This document shows positions 9,603-19,869 of a stretch of DNA of 64,000 nucleotides, one piece after another. This DNA comes from Aestuariispira ectoiniformans (lineage in GTDB: Bacteria > Pseudomonadota > Alphaproteobacteria > UBA8366 > Aestuariispiraceae). The stretch covers positions 3,799,588 to 3,863,587 of the forward strand of contig NZ_CP062788.1 in assembly GCF_025136295.1 (NCBI RefSeq), read 5' to 3'. Every line of letters starts with the position of its first letter. Position 1 is the stretch's first letter. Made by a program: the position numbers and the translations under genes. Under the pieces are notes generated by a model. That model saw nothing but the letters and a program-made list of their open reading frames with translations. It ran no database searches and was not told where the DNA came from.

Positions 9603-11999
9603 GTGAAGGTCTTGCTGGTCACGTGGCACTTCCCCCCCGTCAATACGGTTGCCGCCTTGCGGACGGGTAAATTTGCCGAATATCTGGCCGGCAATGGCGT
9701 TGACGTAAAGGTCGTCACGGTTGCCAAGGACAGTGACGACCGGTCCCTGCCGATCGACGGGGATCGCATCTCCGTGGTTGAGACGGAATTCGTCGATATC
9801 GACCAATGGGTCAACCCGGTCACGGTCCTGCGTCGCATCAAATCCGCCCTGACCTCCAAAGTCAGCGTCAAAGCCTCTGCCGGACAGGCGACCGGCACGG
9901 CGAAGACCGGGCAGTCTGCGCGGGCGAAGCCCAAGGCATGGCACTGGCTATCAGACCTCTACGAGGCCCTGTTTCTGTTCCCTGACAAATATGTCGGCTG
10001 GCTGATAAAGCTGTATCCGGCACTGGTACGTGAAATTCGCGATTTCGAACCGGATGTGATTGTCGCCAGCGGCCCCCCGTTTACTTCTTTCGTCGCAACA
10101 GCGCTTGCGTCCAGGCGGACAAAAACTCCCTGGATCGCGGAATTTCGGGATCGCTGGATGGACGACCCCTACGCCGACTGGCCCCAGTGGCGTCGTCGCT
10201 TCGATCACTGGTTTGAACGCAGGATTCTTGCGACAGCTTCGGCGATCACGACCGTCTCGCCGCGATGGCAGCCGTATTTCGAGGAAAAATTCCTGCAACC
10301 TGTGGGAACCTTTCTCAACGGTTTCGATCCGGAAAACTTCACGCATGATCCAATCCAAAGCCCGGAAGGCCTGCCGGTGCAGATCATGCATATGGGGCGC
10401 TGTTATCCGGAACGCCGGGACCCCTCGCCCTTGTTCAAGGCCATCCGGGATGGTGAGTTTACGCCCGAGGAAGTCCAGTTCCAGTTTTACGGATGGGATT
10501 TGGATTATGTTGCGCGGCGCGCCCGGGAATATGACGTGGAGGATTTTGTCCAGATTCTCCAACCAGTGCCATTCAACCAGTCCGTCGCCATGCAGAAAGG
10601 TGGCGATGTACTGCTGTTGATGCAATGGAACAACGATGCCGACGCCGGGAATATTCCCGCCAAACTGTTTGAGTATCTGGCCTCCCACCGCCCCATTGTC
10701 GCCGTCGGCTGCGAAGGCGGTTTCGTCGCCGAGGAAATCGCACGGCGCGAGGCTGGTCTGCTCACCAATGATCCGGAAAAACTGGCCGGGGCGATCCGGG
10801 GCTGGATTGATGAGAAGAAAGAAAAGGGCCGCATCCCGAGCCTGCCGGACAACACCTCCAAAGGTCTGGCGCGCAGCCAGCAGATGGAAGCCTATCTGGC
10901 CTTCCTGCAGCGTGGTGAGATTGAACTGCGCGATGATCGATTAAAAAAAAAGTCCAATACGCCGATCCGTGAGCTGAGTGCGGGACGCGATTATGTTCTG
11001 GCAGGCCAGAAACACCTGGAGCAACCGCTGGGCCTGATCGTCATCGACACGGAAGAGGATTTCGACTGGGGCGGCCCTTATCGCCGTTCCGGCTTCGGTC
11101 TGGATTCTGTCTGGAACCAGACCAAGGCACAGGACATTTTCGATCAACATGGCATCCGTCCGACCTATCTGATCGACTACCCCATTTTGAATAACGACGA
11201 TGCGGCAAAGGTGTTCAGGCAATTTCACGATGCGGGGAAATGTGAACTGGGTGTGCAGATGCATCCCTGGGCCAATCCTCCCTATCGGGAATGGCTGAGC
11301 CGGGAAAACAGCTTTCCCTGCAACCTGGACATTGCCCTACAGGAAGAAAAGCTGGATGCGCTTTGTGCTGCCTTTAACAGGCAATTCGGCTTTGCCCCGA
11401 AAATCTACAAGGCCGGACGCTATGGGATCAGCGCCCAACATCTCGATATCCTGCGCGAACGCGGGTTCACGGTCGATACCAGCGTCATGCCCTGGTCATC
11501 CTACACGCGGGACGGCGGGCCGAATTTCTTCGGCGCACCCGATTCATGCTTCTGGTACGGCCCGGAACGGGACCTGCTCTGCCTGCCGGTATCGCGCGGG
11601 CTCAACGGCCTGCTGGCACAGACACCGGCCAAATCACTGTTCAGCCTGACCGAGACAAAATTGGGACGAATAACGAAATCAGCCGGCATCCTTGCCCATT
11701 GTGACCTGCTGGAACGCGTCGACCTCAGCCCTGAAGGCGGCCACTCGCCGGAGGCACAAGGGGCCTTTATCCAGCAACGCATGGCCCAGGGGCAGCGGGT
11801 CTTCCTGTTCCATTACCACAGTTCATCGCTGGGAGCGGGCAACACGCCCTATGTGCGCAACCGTCAACAGCTTGAGAATTTCCTGGGAAGTATCGAAACC
11901 TTCCTGCATCATTTCCAGAATGACCTGCAGGGCCGGTTTGTCACGCCGAGCGAGCTTTATGAAATACTGGCGCCGCATCCCGGAAACCGTCACCCTTAA
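9603..11999 (+). CDS. Fusion of GT4 glycosyltransferase and WalW-like polysaccharide deacetylase
   Basis: 798 residues; GTG start after AGGGAG (an ATG five bases earlier meets a stop at once). Residues 1-440 are a GT-B glycosyltransferase: [23 protein letters not shown], the [10 protein letters not shown] segment, and a donor site ending [20 protein letters not shown] polar linker leads to a NodB-like domain from about residue 475: [10 protein letters not shown] (catalytic/metal aspartates), [15 protein letters not shown] and, near the end, HYHSSSL. Both halves look intact. It could add and then deacetylate a sugar, or couple two EPS steps. One candidate metal-site position in the His motif is Gln, which may reflect subfamily variation. 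Domain calls are firm, substrates unknown. Confidence 0.85.
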   Translation: MKVLLVTWHFPPVNTVAALRTGKFAEYLAGNGVDVKVVTVAKDSDDRSLPIDGDRISVVETEFVDIDQWVNPVTVLRRIKSALTSKVSVKASAGQATGTAKTGQSARAKPKAWHWLSDLYEALFLFPDKYVGWLIKLYPALVREIRDFEPDVIVASGPPFTSFVATALASRRTKTPWIAEFRDRWMDDPYADWPQWRRRFDHWFERRILATASAITTVSPRWQPYFEEKFLQPVGTFLNGFDPENFTHDPIQSPEGLPVQIMHMGRCYPERRDPSPLFKAIRDGEFTPEEVQFQFYGWDLDYVARRAREYDVEDFVQILQPVPFNQSVAMQKGGDVLLLMQWNNDADAGNIPAKLFEYLASHRPIVAVGCEGGFVAEEIARREAGLLTNDPEKLAGAIRGWIDEKKEKGRIPSLPDNTSKGLARSQQMEAYLAFLQRGEIELRDDRLKKKSNTPIRELSAGRDYVLAGQKHLEQPLGLIVIDTEEDFDWGGPYRRSGFGLDSVWNQTKAQDIFDQHGIRPTYLIDYPILNNDDAAKVFRQFHDAGKCELGVQMHPWANPPYREWLSRENSFPCNLDIALQEEKLDALCAAFNRQFGFAPKIYKAGRYGISAQHLDILRERGFTVDTSVMPWSSYTRDGGPNFFGAPDSCFWYGPERDLLCLPVSRGLNGLLAQTPAKSLFSLTETKLGRITKSAGILAHCDLLERVDLSPEGGHSPEAQGAFIQQRMAQGQRVFLFHYHSSSLGAGNTPYVRNRQQLENFLGSIETFLHHFQNDLQGRFVTPSELYEILAPHPGNRHP

Positions 12000-12012
12000 G
12001 GGGAATGAGATC

Positions 12013-14832
12013 GTGTCTTACAAGGCTGTATTCCGCATCGGGTCCGGCGTCGCAGCAGCCCTCGCACTTTCGATCGGCGCAGCCACCGCAGCCGGGCTGC
12101 CATCGGCCCCGTCCTACAAGGGCGACAGCTTCAAGCGCGACAAGGAAGGCGATGTCATTATCGAACAGACGCCTGCCGCCCCCGAAGCAGCACCAAGCGA
12201 GACACCCGCCCCGCAGCCAGAACCGACACCAAAACCGGTGCCAAAACCGGCAAAAAAAACACCCGTCGCACCAAAGGCACAGGAGAAACCCACCCCGGCC
12301 CCCTTGCCGAAACCTCGCAAAGCCGCTCAACAAACCGTTCAGGCTCCTGTTGCAACACTGAAATCGCCAAAATTGCCACAGCCAAGCCAGCCTGACGACA
12401 TCGTGGCCCTGCGCCTCGTCAACCACCATGACAGTCCGGTGGCGGGGCCGATCACTTTCGGGCAGGTTTTCCAGCCGGGTGACGTGCCGGCCAATACCGG
12501 CCTTGTTGCACGGTCCGGCGGCAAGACATTACCACTGCAGGCGGATATCAAAGCAACACATGCCGACGGGTCCGTCCGCCATGCAATCCTGACAATCGAA
12601 AGCCCGCGCCTCGCCCCCGGCCAATCGATGGACCTGATGCTTGCCCGTAAGGGGAACCGGGACAGCAACCCGTCCCTTTCCACGGCTGATATCGTCAAAA
12701 GGCTTTCGCTCGCTGTCGATGTTACTTTTGCCGGTACGGGGAAATCCATCCATATCGACGCCGCCAAGGCGCTGCGCGATGCTTCACCGGAAAGCTGGCT
12801 GTCCGGCCGTCTGGTTCGCGAACTCTCCGTCTCCCGGCCTGCATCCAAAGACCTTCGCGTCCGGTTCAATATCCGTGCTTATGCCAGTGGCGCGCTGACA
12901 GCGGATGTTGTCTTTGCAACAGACCATGCCTTCAGCACGGGCACGGGGCATATCCATTATGACGTGACGATTACCGCCGATGGCAATCCTGTTCTGTCAA
13001 AAAAGAATCTCGACCATTATCAAAAAGCCACTTGGCATTATGAGTATAAATCCGAGGATTACGCAGACTTGAGTGTGATCCGGGACATGGCCTATGTCAT
13101 GAAGACCGGGGCCGTACCAACCTATGACTTCTCCATGGGCACCCAGGAAGGCGTCCTTGCTGCCGGCCTGGAATCCTTACGAAAGGCCGATACCGGCCCC
13201 ATGGGCAAGGCGCTGGTGACCCCTTACATGCCGGGCACCGGCGGGCGACCCGACATTGGACCGCTGCCCACCTGGGCCGTGCGCTATCTGGCCACCCAGG
13301 ACCCGCGCGCCGCCAAGGTTCTGTTCGCCAACGCCGACGCCTCCGGTAGCATTCCCTGGCATTATGTGGATGAGAAGACAGGCGAGATCGCCCGGATCGA
13401 TACCTATCCAAAGCTTTGGCTGGACTACCGCGACAAGTCTGAAATGCTGAAGTCGCGCTTCACGACGAAGGGGACCGACTGGGACACGGATGTGGCCCAT
13501 ATGCCGTCAATGACCTACCTGCCTTATCTCCTGACCGGCTCGCAGTATTATCTCAATGAAATGCAGGTGGCCGCCAATTATGTGATGGCGAGCATGAACC
13601 CTGCCTATCGGGGGTATGAGAAGGGTATTATCGACCGGCACCAGTTACGCGGCCAGGCCTGGGCCCTGCGCGAGATTGCCAATGCGGCCTTCATCCTGCC
13701 GGACAAACACCCGCTGAAAGCCTATTTCCAGAAAAGACTGGCAAACAACCTGCATCAGTATCTGGACAACTATCTGCCAAAAGACCCGCCAACTGACGAA
13801 GTCTCCGGGCTGGTCCAGTATCCATCAGGCGAACCGGGCAAGATATCACCCTGGCAGGACGACTATTTCACCATGGTCGTGGGCCAGATCGCACGGCGCG
13901 GCAATCCACTGGCGCAAAAGCTGCTGGCCTGGAAAACCAATTTCACCGCGGGCCGTTTCCTTGCCGGTAATGATGGCTTCCCGCCAATCGCGGGCACATC
14001 CTACCGCCTGTTCATGTATGACATCGTCAACAGGAAAAAGGTCTGGTATGAGACCTGGCAACAGGTCATGGAAGCCACCTTCGAAAAAGCCGGCAAGGCA
14101 TTGCCGACGGAACTGAACTATCCGGACTGGGCGGGCGGCTATGCCGCGCTGGCACGGGCAGCCACCGCCACGCTTGTCACCGGTAATCAGTATCGCGCAT
14201 TGGAGGCTTATGGCTTCATAGCCTCCGAAACGCCCAACATGCCGCGCGATTATGCCAAGGACCCGACATTCGCCCTGGCTGTGGAAATTGATGGCCACCG
14301 TGTTGCAAAGGCAAACGAGGTTATCGGTGCGAATATTGCCGATACCATGAACGGCGGCGACAGCAACGACCTGTTGCATGGCCGTGGCGGCGACGACCGT
14401 ATCTCCGGCGGCGGCGGGACGGATGCTCTGTTTGGCGGCGCAGGTAATGATGTGATTGATGGTGGTCCCGGCGACGATTTTCTGTTCGGCAATGAAGGGA
14501 ACGACCGCCTGGACGGTGGGCCGGGTAACGACAGGCTGAAAGGTGGCCTGGGCCAGGACGAACTGACCGGCGGTCCCGGACGGGATATCTTTGTCTTCGA
14601 TCACGTCAAGGAAGCCGGTGACCACATATCCGATTTCAAGCCCGGCGAAGACCGGATCGATCTGCGGGAGTTGCAGCGCGTCGCGCACAGCCGCTGTAAA
14701 ATTACCTGGCAGGATGGGCCAGAAGGCGCGCATCTCGTCGCCATAACGCCAGAGCGTCAGCAGATAGTAATGGCGACATTACTTGGCGTGACAGCAAAAG
14801 ACCTGTCACCGCGCGACCTGATCACGAAATAA
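12013..14832 (+). CDS. Exported RTX-tailed protein with RIFT-barrel-like and alpha/alpha-toroid-like domains; candidate polysaccharide lyase/hydrolase
   Basis: 939 residues. I chose the GTG at 12013 because AAGGGGAATGAG precedes it and a clean Sec signal follows ([17 protein letters not shown]); the open frame extends upstream to 11692 only by overlapping the fusion gene. After the signal is a KRDKEG motif segment (residues 29-51), then a Pro/Lys/Ala-rich linker to ~115. Residues ~130-250 resemble the PcRGLX/YetA-type RIFT barrel ([23 protein letters not shown]). A helical, Trp/Tyr-rich region to ~770 suggests an alpha/alpha toroid. RTX repeats (~780-865) close the protein, ending RDIFVFDHV. 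Sec signal plus RTX tail is unusual. Enzymatic role is inferred from fold resemblance only. Confidence 0.65.
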   Translation: MSYKAVFRIGSGVAAALALSIGAATAAGLPSAPSYKGDSFKRDKEGDVIIEQTPAAPEAAPSETPAPQPEPTPKPVPKPAKKTPVAPKAQEKPTPAPLPKPRKAAQQTVQAPVATLKSPKLPQPSQPDDIVALRLVNHHDSPVAGPITFGQVFQPGDVPANTGLVARSGGKTLPLQADIKATHADGSVRHAILTIESPRLAPGQSMDLMLARKGNRDSNPSLSTADIVKRLSLAVDVTFAGTGKSIHIDAAKALRDASPESWLSGRLVRELSVSRPASKDLRVRFNIRAYASGALTADVVFATDHAFSTGTGHIHYDVTITADGNPVLSKKNLDHYQKATWHYEYKSEDYADLSVIRDMAYVMKTGAVPTYDFSMGTQEGVLAAGLESLRKADTGPMGKALVTPYMPGTGGRPDIGPLPTWAVRYLATQDPRAAKVLFANADASGSIPWHYVDEKTGEIARIDTYPKLWLDYRDKSEMLKSRFTTKGTDWDTDVAHMPSMTYLPYLLTGSQYYLNEMQVAANYVMASMNPAYRGYEKGIIDRHQLRGQAWALREIANAAFILPDKHPLKAYFQKRLANNLHQYLDNYLPKDPPTDEVSGLVQYPSGEPGKISPWQDDYFTMVVGQIARRGNPLAQKLLAWKTNFTAGRFLAGNDGFPPIAGTSYRLFMYDIVNRKKVWYETWQQVMEATFEKAGKALPTELNYPDWAGGYAALARAATATLVTGNQYRALEAYGFIASETPNMPRDYAKDPTFALAVEIDGHRVAKANEVIGANIADTMNGGDSNDLLHGRGGDDRISGGGGTDALFGGAGNDVIDGGPGDDFLFGNEGNDRLDGGPGNDRLKGGLGQDELTGGPGRDIFVFDHVKEAGDHISDFKPGEDRIDLRELQRVAHSRCKITWQDGPEGAHLVAITPERQQIVMATLLGVTAKDLSPRDLITK
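14353..14610 (+). repeat. RTX calcium-binding nonapeptide repeats within the preceding protein
   Basis: Roughly nine GG-x-G-x-D-type nonapeptides in tandem ([45 protein letters not shown] and relatives). The family rule is a calcium-bound parallel beta-roll that folds outside the cell. Confidence 0.9.
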
Positions 14833-14842
14833 CACCCTGGTT

Positions 14843-15673
14843 TCAGGAAACTTCAAGGACCTCATAGCTGTCGTCGAAGAACAGCGCGGCGCTGAGCCGC
14901 CCGGACCTGTAGATGCCGGTATCGACGGGGAAGCGCGCACCGACCGGGCGCGCATCCTGATGAATGCTGTGACCATGCACGATCCCGCATTCCTGCCCCT
15001 GGAACGACAGCGAAATTTCGCTGGGTTCACGGGTCCATGCCCAATGTCCGGGCGATACATCATCCCAGGAAAGCGCCAGCACCTCATCCACCGGGTCGTC
15101 TTCCGGAAAGCCCGCATGGGAAATCAGGACGGACCCGTCGCGGTAATGGGAACGCATGTTTTCCAACAGTTCCATACGTGCGCCTTCAAGGGCATCCTGC
15201 AAATTCCGGCGGAAAGTCACCGGGTCATTCAAAACGTCGGGTAAGGGCGGACAAGGAATGTTATCCAGGAGACTATCGACGGTCTGGCGTCCGCCGAACA
15301 TCAGCCAGTCTGCAACATGGTCAAGGCAGTCCTCGTTACTGCGCAGACACAGCCGCAGAAAGACCTCATGATTGCCCAGCAACGGTACAAATTCGATATC
15401 GCGCCGTGCAGACTGTTCAACTGCGATATCCAGGCAACCGGCGCTATCGGGTCCACGGTCAATCATGTCCCCCACCTGCACGATCACCAGGCGGTCAGGC
15501 GACAAGTCGGACGAACGCTGTTCTATCCTGGCGATGATTTGGCGGAACAGGTCCGAATACCCATGAACATCGCCTATGACCGCCAGCGCAGTTCCCTTGG
15601 AAGGCGATCCGGGGAAAGCAGGGTCGCCCGACCGGCGGGTCTTCGAAATCAAATTCGCAACCAGTTTGCGCAA
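14843..15673 (-). CDS. Calcineurin-like metallophosphoesterase (PPP-type serine/threonine phosphatase family)
   Basis: 276 residues from a probable TTG at 15673 (AGAGAG upstream; no better start before the catalytic motifs). It carries the PPP-family metal and catalytic motifs GDVHG, GDMIDRG and LLGNHE in order, and a later HGHS. Length matches bacterial ApaH/PrpE-like phosphatases. The target could be a phosphoprotein, perhaps linked to the EPS tyrosine kinase, or a dinucleotide; neither is shown. It faces the RTX-tailed gene tail to tail, 10 bp apart. Confidence 0.8.
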   Translation of the reverse strand: MRKLVANLISKTRRSGDPAFPGSPSKGTALAVIGDVHGYSDLFRQIIARIEQRSSDLSPDRLVIVQVGDMIDRGPDSAGCLDIAVEQSARRDIEFVPLLGNHEVFLRLCLRSNEDCLDHVADWLMFGGRQTVDSLLDNIPCPPLPDVLNDPVTFRRNLQDALEGARMELLENMRSHYRDGSVLISHAGFPEDDPVDEVLALSWDDVSPGHWAWTREPSEISLSFQGQECGIVHGHSIHQDARPVGARFPVDTGIYRSGRLSAALFFDDSYEVLEVS

Positions 15674-15744
15674 CGTTGCTCTCTTTCAATTAACTGATTG
15701 GTAATCATACAGTCTAACGCCTATAAGAAATATAGGAAGGATCA

Positions 15745-15773
15745 TTCAAGACCCGCAGCATTGACTGTATAAT
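15745..15773 (+). promoter_or_regulatory. Candidate sigma-70 promoter of prsK
   Basis: TTCAAG (15745-15750), exactly 17 bp, TATAAT (15768-15773), about 64 bp before the prsK ATG. The -10 is a consensus match, the -35 is weak. Confidence 0.5.
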
Positions 15774-15836
15774 TGAAAACAGACAGACGCCCAAGGTGCT
15801 GAAATATAAAAGCTTCCGAACGAACCTGGAGTGGAA

Positions 15837-17900
15837 ATGGCGAACCTGATCGAAATTGTGGGCTTTGGCGGCACCGCTATCGCTTTCGGCATATTGTGGG
15901 TCTTTTATATGCTGCGCTCCACGCCCGGCAACCGCCCGCTGGCCCTGATCTGTGCGCCATTGCTGACTGTCCTGTGGGCATCTGCCAGCGGCACGGTCGC
16001 CGTTCTCGGATTGAAGACATCCCTGACCGCCCCGTTGCAGGTCGCCCACAGCTTCGGCTGGATTCTGGTGTTGCACCAGTTGATGGACCGGCCTGTCCGC
16101 AACCGCACGATAGAGCGCATTATCCTGGGACTGATCGCCCTGGCGACAATCGCAAGTGCCTTTGCCACAATTCTGACGGCGGAACCCGAACGCCTCTACA
16201 CCATCCTTTTCGGTGGTGGCATGTGCGTCATGGTCATCGCGGGGCTGCTGGCGATCGAGCATCTGTTCCGCAATTCCGAACCGACCCGGTTCTGGGCGCT
16301 AAAGCATCTGATGCTGGGCTGCGCCACGCTCATGACATTCGATCTGGTGCTTTACGCGGAAGTCTTCCTGTTCGGGGAACTCGACCAATCCTACCGTTTC
16401 GCCCAGGGTTTCGTGGACATGATTGCAGCCCCGCTGATCGCCGTGTCCTTCATGCGCAACCAGTCCTGGCGTGTGGACCTGCATGTGTCCCGCGAGGTGG
16501 TCTATCATTCCACGGTCCTGATCGTCAGCGGGCTTTACCTTCTGGGCATGGCAGCCGCCGGTTATTATGTGCAGCAATTCGGCGGGGACTGGGCGCGGAT
16601 CAGCGGCATCGTGATTGCCGTGGTCGCCGTTGTCACCCTGATCCTTGGCCTGACGTCAGAGACAATCCGCGCACGCCTCCGGGTCTGGATCAGTCAGCAT
16701 TTCTTCAGCCACAAATATGACTACCGCAAGGAATGGCTGCGCTTCACCGGCATTCTGTCCCATGAAACCGACACGCTCGGCTTTCATGAACGCCTTTTGC
16801 GCGCCATCGGTGACCTGGTGGACAGCACGGGCGGTGCGATCTGGCTGCATATGCCGGAGGATCAGTCCTTTTCCCTCCAGACCCATGTCAATCTGGGAGA
16901 CAAGCTGCGCGCCATTCCCGAAACCCATCCCTTGGTCACCTATCTCAGCCAGAGCGGCGAGATCATTGACCTGGAACAGTTACGCCGCAACCGCGGCCAT
17001 CAGGAAGCGCCGGACCTGCCGGAATGGCTGCTCAAGGATGCGCGGGCCTGGTTGATCATTCCGCTTGTTCACCGCGACGTACTGATCGGCTTTATCACGC
17101 TTGCCCGGTCCCGTGCACCGAGGGAGCTGGACTGGGAAGATCACAACCTGCTGCGCGTGGCCGGTCAGCAGGTGGCGAGTTACGCCGCAGAGGAGCGCAG
17201 CCTGCGCACCCTGGAAGACGCCAAGAAACTGGAAGATTTCCACCGCCGCTTCGCTTTCGTCGTCCACGATATCAAGAATGCCATCAGCCAGCTTTCCATG
17301 CTGCTGCGCAATGCCGAAAAACATGGTGACAACCCCGAATTCCAGAGCGACATGCTGGCGACTATCCAGAACACCGTGGACCGCATGACCTCGCTGATGG
17401 AACGTCTGAAGGCCGGTCAGGAGGCGGAGAAAAACGAGGTACGCCAATCCGATCTTGAAATGGCGGTTCAGGCCAGCTTTGACAGTTGGAGCCGGAAGAT
17501 CGACAGCCTGGACTTGAAAATCGCGCCCCTGCAAAATCCCAAGCAGGTTGCGGAGGAAACGTTGCAGACGGTTCTGGACCATCTGCTCACCAACGCAGCC
17601 GAGGCCGCCGGTGACGGTGGCAAGGTCGAACTTGGCCTGACCGAGACCAACGACGGCCCGCGCCTTTATGTGAAAGACAACGGTCCGGGCATGACTGATG
17701 AATTCATCCGCGAACGCCTCTTCCGCCCGCTGATCAGCAGTAAGTCGGGCGGCTTCGGGATCGGCGCCTATCAGGTGCAGCAACTGGTCCGCGACATGGG
17801 CGGCCATCTGGAGGTACAGTCCAAACCGGGGGAAGGCACCGTGATGTCGATCTATTTCTTCAACAAGGCCATCGACATGCCGCAATCGGCCTCCGCCTGA
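15837..17900 (+). CDS. prsK: PrsK, XrtA/PEP-CTERM-system membrane histidine kinase
   Basis: 687 residues from ATG 15837 (GGAG five bases upstream; an in-frame GTG at 15831 is less well placed). The N-terminal ~290 residues form about eight membrane helices. A GAF-like domain follows (~310-455), then a HisKA-type segment with the phospho-acceptor in RRFAFVVHDIKN (His477). The ATPase domain shows the N box HLLTNAAEAA, G1 DNGPGM and G2 SGGFGIGAYQV. Known role of the family (TIGR02916): sensor partner of PrsR controlling PEP-CTERM and EPS genes through sigma-54. PrsR is encoded about 13 kb to the right, so the two are unlinked in transcription. Confidence 0.9.
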   Translation: MANLIEIVGFGGTAIAFGILWVFYMLRSTPGNRPLALICAPLLTVLWASASGTVAVLGLKTSLTAPLQVAHSFGWILVLHQLMDRPVRNRTIERIILGLIALATIASAFATILTAEPERLYTILFGGGMCVMVIAGLLAIEHLFRNSEPTRFWALKHLMLGCATLMTFDLVLYAEVFLFGELDQSYRFAQGFVDMIAAPLIAVSFMRNQSWRVDLHVSREVVYHSTVLIVSGLYLLGMAAAGYYVQQFGGDWARISGIVIAVVAVVTLILGLTSETIRARLRVWISQHFFSHKYDYRKEWLRFTGILSHETDTLGFHERLLRAIGDLVDSTGGAIWLHMPEDQSFSLQTHVNLGDKLRAIPETHPLVTYLSQSGEIIDLEQLRRNRGHQEAPDLPEWLLKDARAWLIIPLVHRDVLIGFITLARSRAPRELDWEDHNLLRVAGQQVASYAAEERSLRTLEDAKKLEDFHRRFAFVVHDIKNAISQLSMLLRNAEKHGDNPEFQSDMLATIQNTVDRMTSLMERLKAGQEAEKNEVRQSDLEMAVQASFDSWSRKIDSLDLKIAPLQNPKQVAEETLQTVLDHLLTNAAEAAGDGGKVELGLTETNDGPRLYVKDNGPGMTDEFIRERLFRPLISSKSGGFGIGAYQVQQLVRDMGGHLEVQSKPGEGTVMSIYFFNKAIDMPQSASA

Positions 17901-17912
17901 ATTACACAACCG

Positions 17913-18377
17913 CTACTGACGCCGTTTTGCCGCCTGCACCTGTGTTTCCATGGCATTGAGAAAGCGGGACCGGTCCTGTTTGCCGAAGGCAGGGCCGCCG
18001 CCGGAGATTTCACCCGTGTCCCGCAGATGCGCCATCAGATCCCGCATGGCAAGTGCCATGCCAATCCCATCCTTGGTGAAAGATTCCCCGTTGGGCTTGA
18101 GGACCCGCGCACCTTTTTCCAGACAACGCGCCGCCAAAGGAATATCGGAGGTCACCGCGATATCGCCCTCACGGATATTCTCCGCGATCCAGTCATCCGC
18201 CGCGTCAAAACCATCGCTGACAACCACCCGTTTGATCAAGGGGCTTTCCGGTAGTCGCATCCACTGATTGCTAACCATATGCAACATCAGGCCATGACGC
18301 CCGGCAACGCGCATGGCCTCTTCCTTGACCGGACAGGCATCGGCGTCCACAAAAACCGCAGGCAGATCAGTTGTCAT
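17913..18377 (-). CDS. YaiI/YqxD family (UPF0178) protein
   Basis: 154 residues with the family signatures VFVDADACPVK at the start, VVVSDGFDAADDWI and GDIAVTSDIPLA in the middle, and FTKDGIG and GGGPAFGKQDRSRF near the end. These proteins have a PIN-like fold with conserved acidic residues, but no established reaction. It lies 5 bp downstream of a glycosyltransferase gene on the same strand, so it is probably co-transcribed with it, and faces prsK tail to tail. A functional link to EPS is not evident. Confidence 0.9.
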   Translation of the reverse strand: MTTDLPAVFVDADACPVKEEAMRVAGRHGLMLHMVSNQWMRLPESPLIKRVVVSDGFDAADDWIAENIREGDIAVTSDIPLAARCLEKGARVLKPNGESFTKDGIGMALAMRDLMAHLRDTGEISGGGPAFGKQDRSRFLNAMETQVQAAKRRQ

Positions 18378-18382
18378 ATCGG

Positions 18383-19585
18383 TTACCGCCGGACAGTTGC
18401 ACGAAACAGTGCGTCATAGGCCTCCACCATATCACGCAGGTCATAGACCGCCCGCACATGTTCCGCATTGGCCGCCCCCAATTCCGTGCGAAGCTGCTCA
18501 TCCTCCAACAGAAGAGACAGGGTTTTCGCCAGGGCCTCAGCCGTTTTCTCGCAGATATATCCTGCGTTGGCCGGGGCGAGCATATTCTTCACGTCCCCCA
18601 CGTCGACGCTGGCGACAGGCTTGCCTGCGGCCATGGCCTCCAGAACGCTGAACGGCATCTGTTCGGTGTCCGATGACAGGGCAAAGATATCAAAGGCACC
18701 GACGATACGCTCCGGTTCGTTGATCCGTCCGGTAAACAGTATGGCATCCGCATGTGAGGAGGCGACTGCGGCCTTTTCAAGCGACGCTCTCTCCCCGCCA
18801 TCGCCTGCGATCACAAGGCGGGCCTGCGGATTGGTTTCCCGCAGAATATTGAAGGCATCAATCAGCCGATAGAGATTTTTTTCGGGCCGTAAGGTGGCGA
18901 TTGTGCCGATGATCGGCCCTGCCCCCTCGTGCAGGCCCAATTCCGTCAGCAATGTCTTGTCAGCCCCCTTATCAAAACGGCTGCAATCAATACCGTTGGG
19001 CAGGAAGCGGACGATATTCGGCGGGACTTTCCATTCTTCCCGCGCAATTCGTTCCAGAACCCGCGACGGCGCCACCAGCGCCTTCGCCCCGGAATAGGCC
19101 AGCCGCCGCGCCATGTTCCGCCGCACAAGACGCCCATGCGCCTCATCAGGGCCAAAACCGTCTTCCATATCAATGTGGGGACAGACCGGCATCAGGCGGT
19201 TCGCCAGCGCAAAATCCACCGCACCCCAGTTATAGGTAATCAGGATATCAACCCGTTGGTCTTTCAGCAGTCGCCTGATCTGACCATACTGGCGCGGCCC
19301 GAAGGCCTTGGGGAGGCCTGTATCCACAGCCTCGCAGGTGTCCACGCCCGCCAGCAGGGCATCCATCGCGTCCCATCGCCCGTTCAGGGAAACGATCAGA
19401 TGCCGGTATCCAGGCCCCAGGGCCCTGGCCAGTTTGGCGAAACGCACCTGGGAACCGCCTACTTCGAAAGACGGGAAAACATGCATCAGTCGAATAGGGC
19501 GATTACTGCCCGCATATTGGTCTTCGGCAGCCGTGTTGTCCTGCTCCAACTTGAAACGGTCGAATTGTGACACTGTCTTCCCCAT
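18383..19585 (-). CDS. GT4 family glycosyltransferase
   Basis: 400 residues from ATG 19585; an in-frame TTG at 19603 would add six residues, and neither has a good ribosome site. GT-B features: MHVFPSFEVGGSQVRFAKLA at the acceptor side, ITYNWGAVDFALANR, HIDMEDGFGPDE, then the donor-side IGTIATLRPEKNLYRLIDAF and DIFALSSDTEQMPFSVLEAMAAGKPV with the EX7E-like acidic motif. Cytosolic, predicted to extend the EPS repeat unit. It is divergent from the glycosyltransferase at 19870, with shared control region 19586-19869. Donor sugar unknown. Confidence 0.85.
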   Translation of the reverse strand: MGKTVSQFDRFKLEQDNTAAEDQYAGSNRPIRLMHVFPSFEVGGSQVRFAKLARALGPGYRHLIVSLNGRWDAMDALLAGVDTCEAVDTGLPKAFGPRQYGQIRRLLKDQRVDILITYNWGAVDFALANRLMPVCPHIDMEDGFGPDEAHGRLVRRNMARRLAYSGAKALVAPSRVLERIAREEWKVPPNIVRFLPNGIDCSRFDKGADKTLLTELGLHEGAGPIIGTIATLRPEKNLYRLIDAFNILRETNPQARLVIAGDGGERASLEKAAVASSHADAILFTGRINEPERIVGAFDIFALSSDTEQMPFSVLEAMAAGKPVASVDVGDVKNMLAPANAGYICEKTAEALAKTLSLLLEDEQLRTELGAANAEHVRAVYDLRDMVEAYDALFRATVRR

Positions 19586-19869
19586 GGGTATCAAATCGTC
19601 CAAGACCCTACACCAGCCCCCGCAATTTGGAAATCTGCAATGGCGCTTACCGGAAACAAAATCAAGTCTCTGTTTATTCGCGATAATTTATTGATTATAG
19701 GCACCGAGAAAGCCGAGCGGGAACAACCGCAGACAAGAGATAGGCGATCCTCCGTAAAAATAGATAAATGCTGGTGCGATAGAGGCTTATTGCCTATACA
19801 GGATAGGAGCGAAAGCAAGCCTTTAGGCATTGGGAGGCGGTGCCCTGATATGTTTATGAGACAGGATGC

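Noticed and set aside
11692-12012. N-terminal extension of the RTX-tailed protein
   Set aside because: It would overlap 308 bp of the deacetylase domain in another frame and would hide the signal peptide; GTG 12013 has a good ribosome site.
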